Source: Methanothrix sp. (lineage in GTDB: Archaea > Halobacteriota > Methanosarcinia > Methanotrichales > Methanotrichaceae). Taken from it: a stretch of 7,408 nucleotides of DNA. Shown piece by piece: positions 5,511 through 7,408 of the stretch. Position numbers and translations under genes: made by a program. Location: positions 1 through 7,408 of the forward strand of contig JAQTXY010000090.1 in NCBI GenBank assembly GCA_028688535.1, read 5' to 3'. The notes under the pieces are model-generated. The model worked only from the letters and a program-made list of their open reading frames with translations, made no database searches and had not been told where the DNA came from. The first letter of the stretch is position 1. Each line of letters begins with the position of its first letter.

Positions 5511-5538
5511 AATGCCTTTTATGATCTGGAGTGTTAAA

Positions 5539-5946
5539 ATGAGACTAAGAGTAATCAGCGCCAGAACTGAGATCCCCAATTTAAACCCCAATGAAAAGTC
5601 AGTTCATCTTGCTTTCCGGGCCAGCAATGTAGATTTCCTAAACCTTATGCAGAGATGCCCCAGGCTGAGAATGATTCAGGTTCCGCCGTCCTACCGCAAG
5701 ACCATGTCCAATGCCATCCAGGTATTTCTGGACATGCAGGGTATTGAAATGCTGGAAGGAGACGTATGGGGCCATAGAAAGGATCTGGACGAGTACTTCA
5801 CCGTGGAGGATTCCACCCTGGAGGAGATTCGTGCCCTGGCAGCCGGCGGTGCGTCAGCCGACGAGGTGGCCGATCAGATTCAGAGGAAGTCCAGGATCGG
5901 CTCAGAGCTTATCAAGTACATCGCCAAGAGCAAGATTTCAGCCTGA
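5539..5946 (+). CDS. DUF1699 family protein (conserved archaeal, function unknown)
   Basis: This 135-residue protein begins MRLRVISARTEIPNLNPNE. ATG 5539 is chosen because GGAG (5528-5531) lies seven bases upstream and the family starts here; the frame is open further left to 5416, but that part encodes an unrelated hydrophobic stretch. Strongly conserved-looking blocks are VHLAFRASN (22-30), CPRLRMIQVPPSYRKTMS (40-57), and GDVWGHRKDLDEY (74-86). The last third (95-130, with ALAAGGASADEVADQIQ and SRIGSELIKYIAKS) is helical and has the rhythm of a helix-turn-helix, so nucleic-acid binding is possible but unproven. DUF1699 is known to me from Methanosarcina-type methanogens and relatives as a highly conserved family of unknown function. 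No signal peptide or membrane segment is visible. It appears to be transcribed on its own. Confidence 0.87.
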   Translation: MRLRVISARTEIPNLNPNEKSVHLAFRASNVDFLNLMQRCPRLRMIQVPPSYRKTMSNAIQVFLDMQGIEMLEGDVWGHRKDLDEYFTVEDSTLEEIRALAAGGASADEVADQIQRKSRIGSELIKYIAKSKISA

Positions 5947-5968
5947 GCCAATGCAGACAAGCTCAGCC

Positions 5969-5997
5969 AAACCTCCATCTATTTTATTATGAGGTTT
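5969..5997. terminator. Hairpin with T-rich loop after DUF1699
   Basis: AAACCTC (5969-5975) and GAGGTTT (5991-5997) form a perfect 7-base stem around a 15-base A/T-rich loop, starting 22 bases after the DUF1699 stop. It may end or protect the 3' end of that transcript. No T tract follows the stem; the T-rich part is in the loop. Confidence 0.35.
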
Positions 5998-6085
5998 CGA
6001 GCATCTGCAGATTTGCTCCTCTGCAAAGGGCACTGCGGATAAGGCGCCGGCCTGCCTGGGACCTGATATTTCATCTTGACTTTTG

Positions 6086-6107
6086 CCTCAATTTTTATTT
6101 AATGAGG
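6086..6107. repeat. Second hairpin of the same design (CCTCA / TGAGG)
   Basis: CCTCA (6086-6090) and TGAGG (6103-6107) form a 5-base stem around a 12-base loop made only of A and T, with T5 at 6092-6096. It resembles the hairpin at 5969 (CCTC arm, A/T loop with TTTTATT-like core, GAGGT arm) and lies between converging genes, so it may help stop transcription from either side. The 5947-6261 gap also holds the palindrome ATCTGCAGAT (6003-6012), a TTTGC/GCAAA hairpin (6012-6027) and ATCTC/GAGAT (6222-6236). I see no gene in it. Confidence 0.3.
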
Positions 6108-6261
6108 TAGGACTCATCCCCGCTCATAATCCCATATTTGGAAACCAACTGGTCTGTTTTCTAGAACTGAATAACTAACCACCCTGAGAAAGTGGACTAG
6201 AAGACTTTCATGTTTACGTATATCTCTAATCGAGATTTCAGCTCAACTTTCCGATTCCTGA

Positions 6262-7408
6262 TTAGATGTACCTCAATATCAGCGGCAACATCAGCACCCC
6301 CATGGCATGCGTGCGGTGAATCCCAGCCACCGGCGCAATGAGGCCCACCACCGTGGAGAGAAAGAATATGAACAGACCGAAGAGCCCGGTAAAGGCGTAG
6401 GTCATGGCCACCAGGAAGAGCAGCACCCCCAGGCAGAGCAGCCGATAGTTTAGCCGACAGATGGCCCGCCCGGCCAGGCGCGCGGCAGCTATGCAGGCTA
6501 AATAGGACGCCGCCGCCACCATTACCACTATTATCATCATCTGAATTAGCGTGCTCTGGTCGAGAGCCATCAGCTCCTGGATGGCAGCGGCAGCTCCACT
6601 GCGCGGCTTGTCGATAACGTAAAGCGCCACCAGCGAGAAGAGGGCGTTGGCGCTGTTCACCCCGGCAATGGATACCAGGAACTCCTCCGGGCCGGGGATC
6701 GCGCCCAGGCGCGCAGTGATCGCTGCCACGGAAGGCGAGACGCCGGGAATCCAGGCCACCACAGATCCACCCAGGCCGCCGGAGAAGAGTGCTCTGGCAA
6801 GAGCACCGGATGAGAGCTTGAGCTCGCTTTCATTCTGCTCAGGAATCTTCGTCTCTGCGGAAAAGCTGAGCAGCAGGGAAGAGGCGCCGAAGATGCCAGA
6901 GAGGAGGGGTAGGAGCACCTGCGGCTCCAGGCCCAGCGGCGAGCTTGCCAGCTCTTCATGATCGAAGGCGAATGTACCGAGAAGGCCGCTGGTAAGAAAG
7001 AGCAGCGCTGCGATGGCTTTGTACCTGTAATGCACCCAGGAGCCCTGTCCCTCGATCCAGGGGCCTCTCTCCGATTTGATCATCATAAGAGCGATGGTCA
7101 GGAGCAGAATGCCCACATATTTTGTGAGATAATCGTAGTAGCTGGAGACCATCCAGGAGAGCGGGATTATGAGTAGAATTGCAAAGAGGACAGATCCGGC
7201 ACTGCCCAATGCCGAGAGGCGCACCGCCTCTATCCCCCGACCCTCCAGCATGAGCCTCTGGCCGGGCAGAACAGTCAGGGCCGTCTCGGAATCGGGCGCG
7301 CCTAAAAATACCGCAGGAATAGCATCAAAGAACGTCTGCGAAATGCTGGCCGAAAGGATGATGCAGGCGATTTGAAACGGTGAGAGGCCGAGGGCGAGGA
7401 GCTGCGGT
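6262..7408 (-). CDS. TctA/DUF112-type membrane permease, 5' end outside window
   Basis: The minus-strand frame is open from the right edge to the TAA at 6264-6262, giving 381 residues without the N-terminus. It belongs to the TctA/DUF112 (PF01970) permease family, large-subunit relatives of tripartite tricarboxylate transporters. Archaeal members often stand alone without TctB or TctC, and their substrate is generally unknown. Near the edge the protein has SISQTFFDAIPAVFLGAPDS and TALTVLPGQRLMLEGRG, then EAVRLSALGS, the hallmark repeat of the first half. The second half shows FGASSLLLS, GGLGGSVVAWIPGVSPSVAA and VNSANALFSLVALYVIDKPR, which mirror the first half as expected for an inverted two-repeat permease. 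Many hydrophobic stretches (for example SVLFAILLIIPLSWMV and LGVLLFLVAMTYAFTGLFGL) predict a polytopic inner-membrane protein ending LPLILRYI. The ATG at 7251 is internal, since family sequence continues upstream of it. About 20-50 residues are probably missing. Converging orientation sets it apart from the other genes. Confidence 0.88.
   Translation of the reverse strand, partial: PQLLALGLSPFQIACIILSASISQTFFDAIPAVFLGAPDSETALTVLPGQRLMLEGRGIEAVRLSALGSAGSVLFAILLIIPLSWMVSSYYDYLTKYVGILLLTIALMMIKSERGPWIEGQGSWVHYRYKAIAALLFLTSGLLGTFAFDHEELASSPLGLEPQVLLPLLSGIFGASSLLLSFSAETKIPEQNESELKLSSGALARALFSGGLGGSVVAWIPGVSPSVAAITARLGAIPGPEEFLVSIAGVNSANALFSLVALYVIDKPRSGAAAAIQELMALDQSTLIQMMIIVVMVAAASYLACIAAARLAGRAICRLNYRLLCLGVLLFLVAMTYAFTGLFGLFIFFLSTVVGLIAPVAGIHRTHAMGVLMLPLILRYI

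Noticed and set aside
5416..5538. Open frame leading into the DUF1699 gene (hydrophobic MFVILSGFFSMIG... stretch)
   Set aside because: The region carries a T7 tract and a TATA-like box, and the family start with a good ribosome binding site is at 5539.
1..7408. CRISPR arrays, insertion sequences, tRNA or rRNA genes
   Set aside because: I found no regularly spaced repeats, no terminal inverted repeats with a transposase, and no complete cloverleaf or rRNA-like sequence on reading both strands by eye.

Overview
The window looks like chromosomal DNA of a methanogenic archaeon. The strongest signs are three protein families that I know essentially only from methanogens or their close relatives (DUF1890, DUF1894, DUF1699), together with the two-subunit aconitase-X enzyme of the archaeal mevalonate pathway. 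Gene starts use short Shine-Dalgarno sites, and AT-rich TATA-like boxes sit ahead of several transcription units. The fairly GC-rich coding sequence and the presence of DUF1699 suggest the Methanosarcinales side, perhaps Methanothrix/Methanosaeta. The genus is a guess.

Layout. (1) Positions 1-298 hold the C-terminal remnant of a DUF3368 PIN-like toxin. (2) 362-1953 is a two-gene operon for the large and small subunits of phosphomevalonate dehydratase (aconitase X), joined by an ATGA overlap and followed by a T7 tract. (3) 1954-2507 has no intact gene. Its left half holds a decayed minus-strand PIN-domain toxin gene with one frameshift and a lost C-terminus. The rest holds a small inverted repeat and nothing else I recognise. 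(4) 2508-3507 encodes a 64-residue ubiquitin-like MoaD/ThiS (SAMP-type) protein ending in Gly-Gly and an E1-like ThiF/MoeB adenylyltransferase. (5) 3577-5412 is a compact run DUF1890 - DUF1894 - moaD - moaE - cutA, with gaps of a few bases or overlaps and a T7 tract after cutA. (6) 5539-5946 is a DUF1699 gene with its own likely promoter. (7) 5947-6261 is a gap between converging genes that contains several small hairpins. (8) 6262 to the right edge is a minus-strand TctA/DUF112-type membrane permease whose N-terminus lies outside the window.

How the genes fit together. Regions 4 and 5 hold a near-complete sulfur-carrier and molybdopterin-synthase set: two beta-grasp carriers with Gly-Gly tails, one E1-like activating enzyme, and MoaE. 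The simplest model is that the single E1 adenylates one or both carriers, MoaD then works with MoaE to build molybdopterin/tungstopterin, and the SAMP-like carrier serves another sulfur-transfer or protein-tagging role. The uncharacterised pair DUF1890/DUF1894 is locked into the same unit, which makes it the most interesting functional lead here. The aconitase-X operon supplies an early step of archaeal isoprenoid (membrane lipid) synthesis. The two toxin remnants on either side of it suggest that this flank was once a toxin-antitoxin neighbourhood that has decayed.
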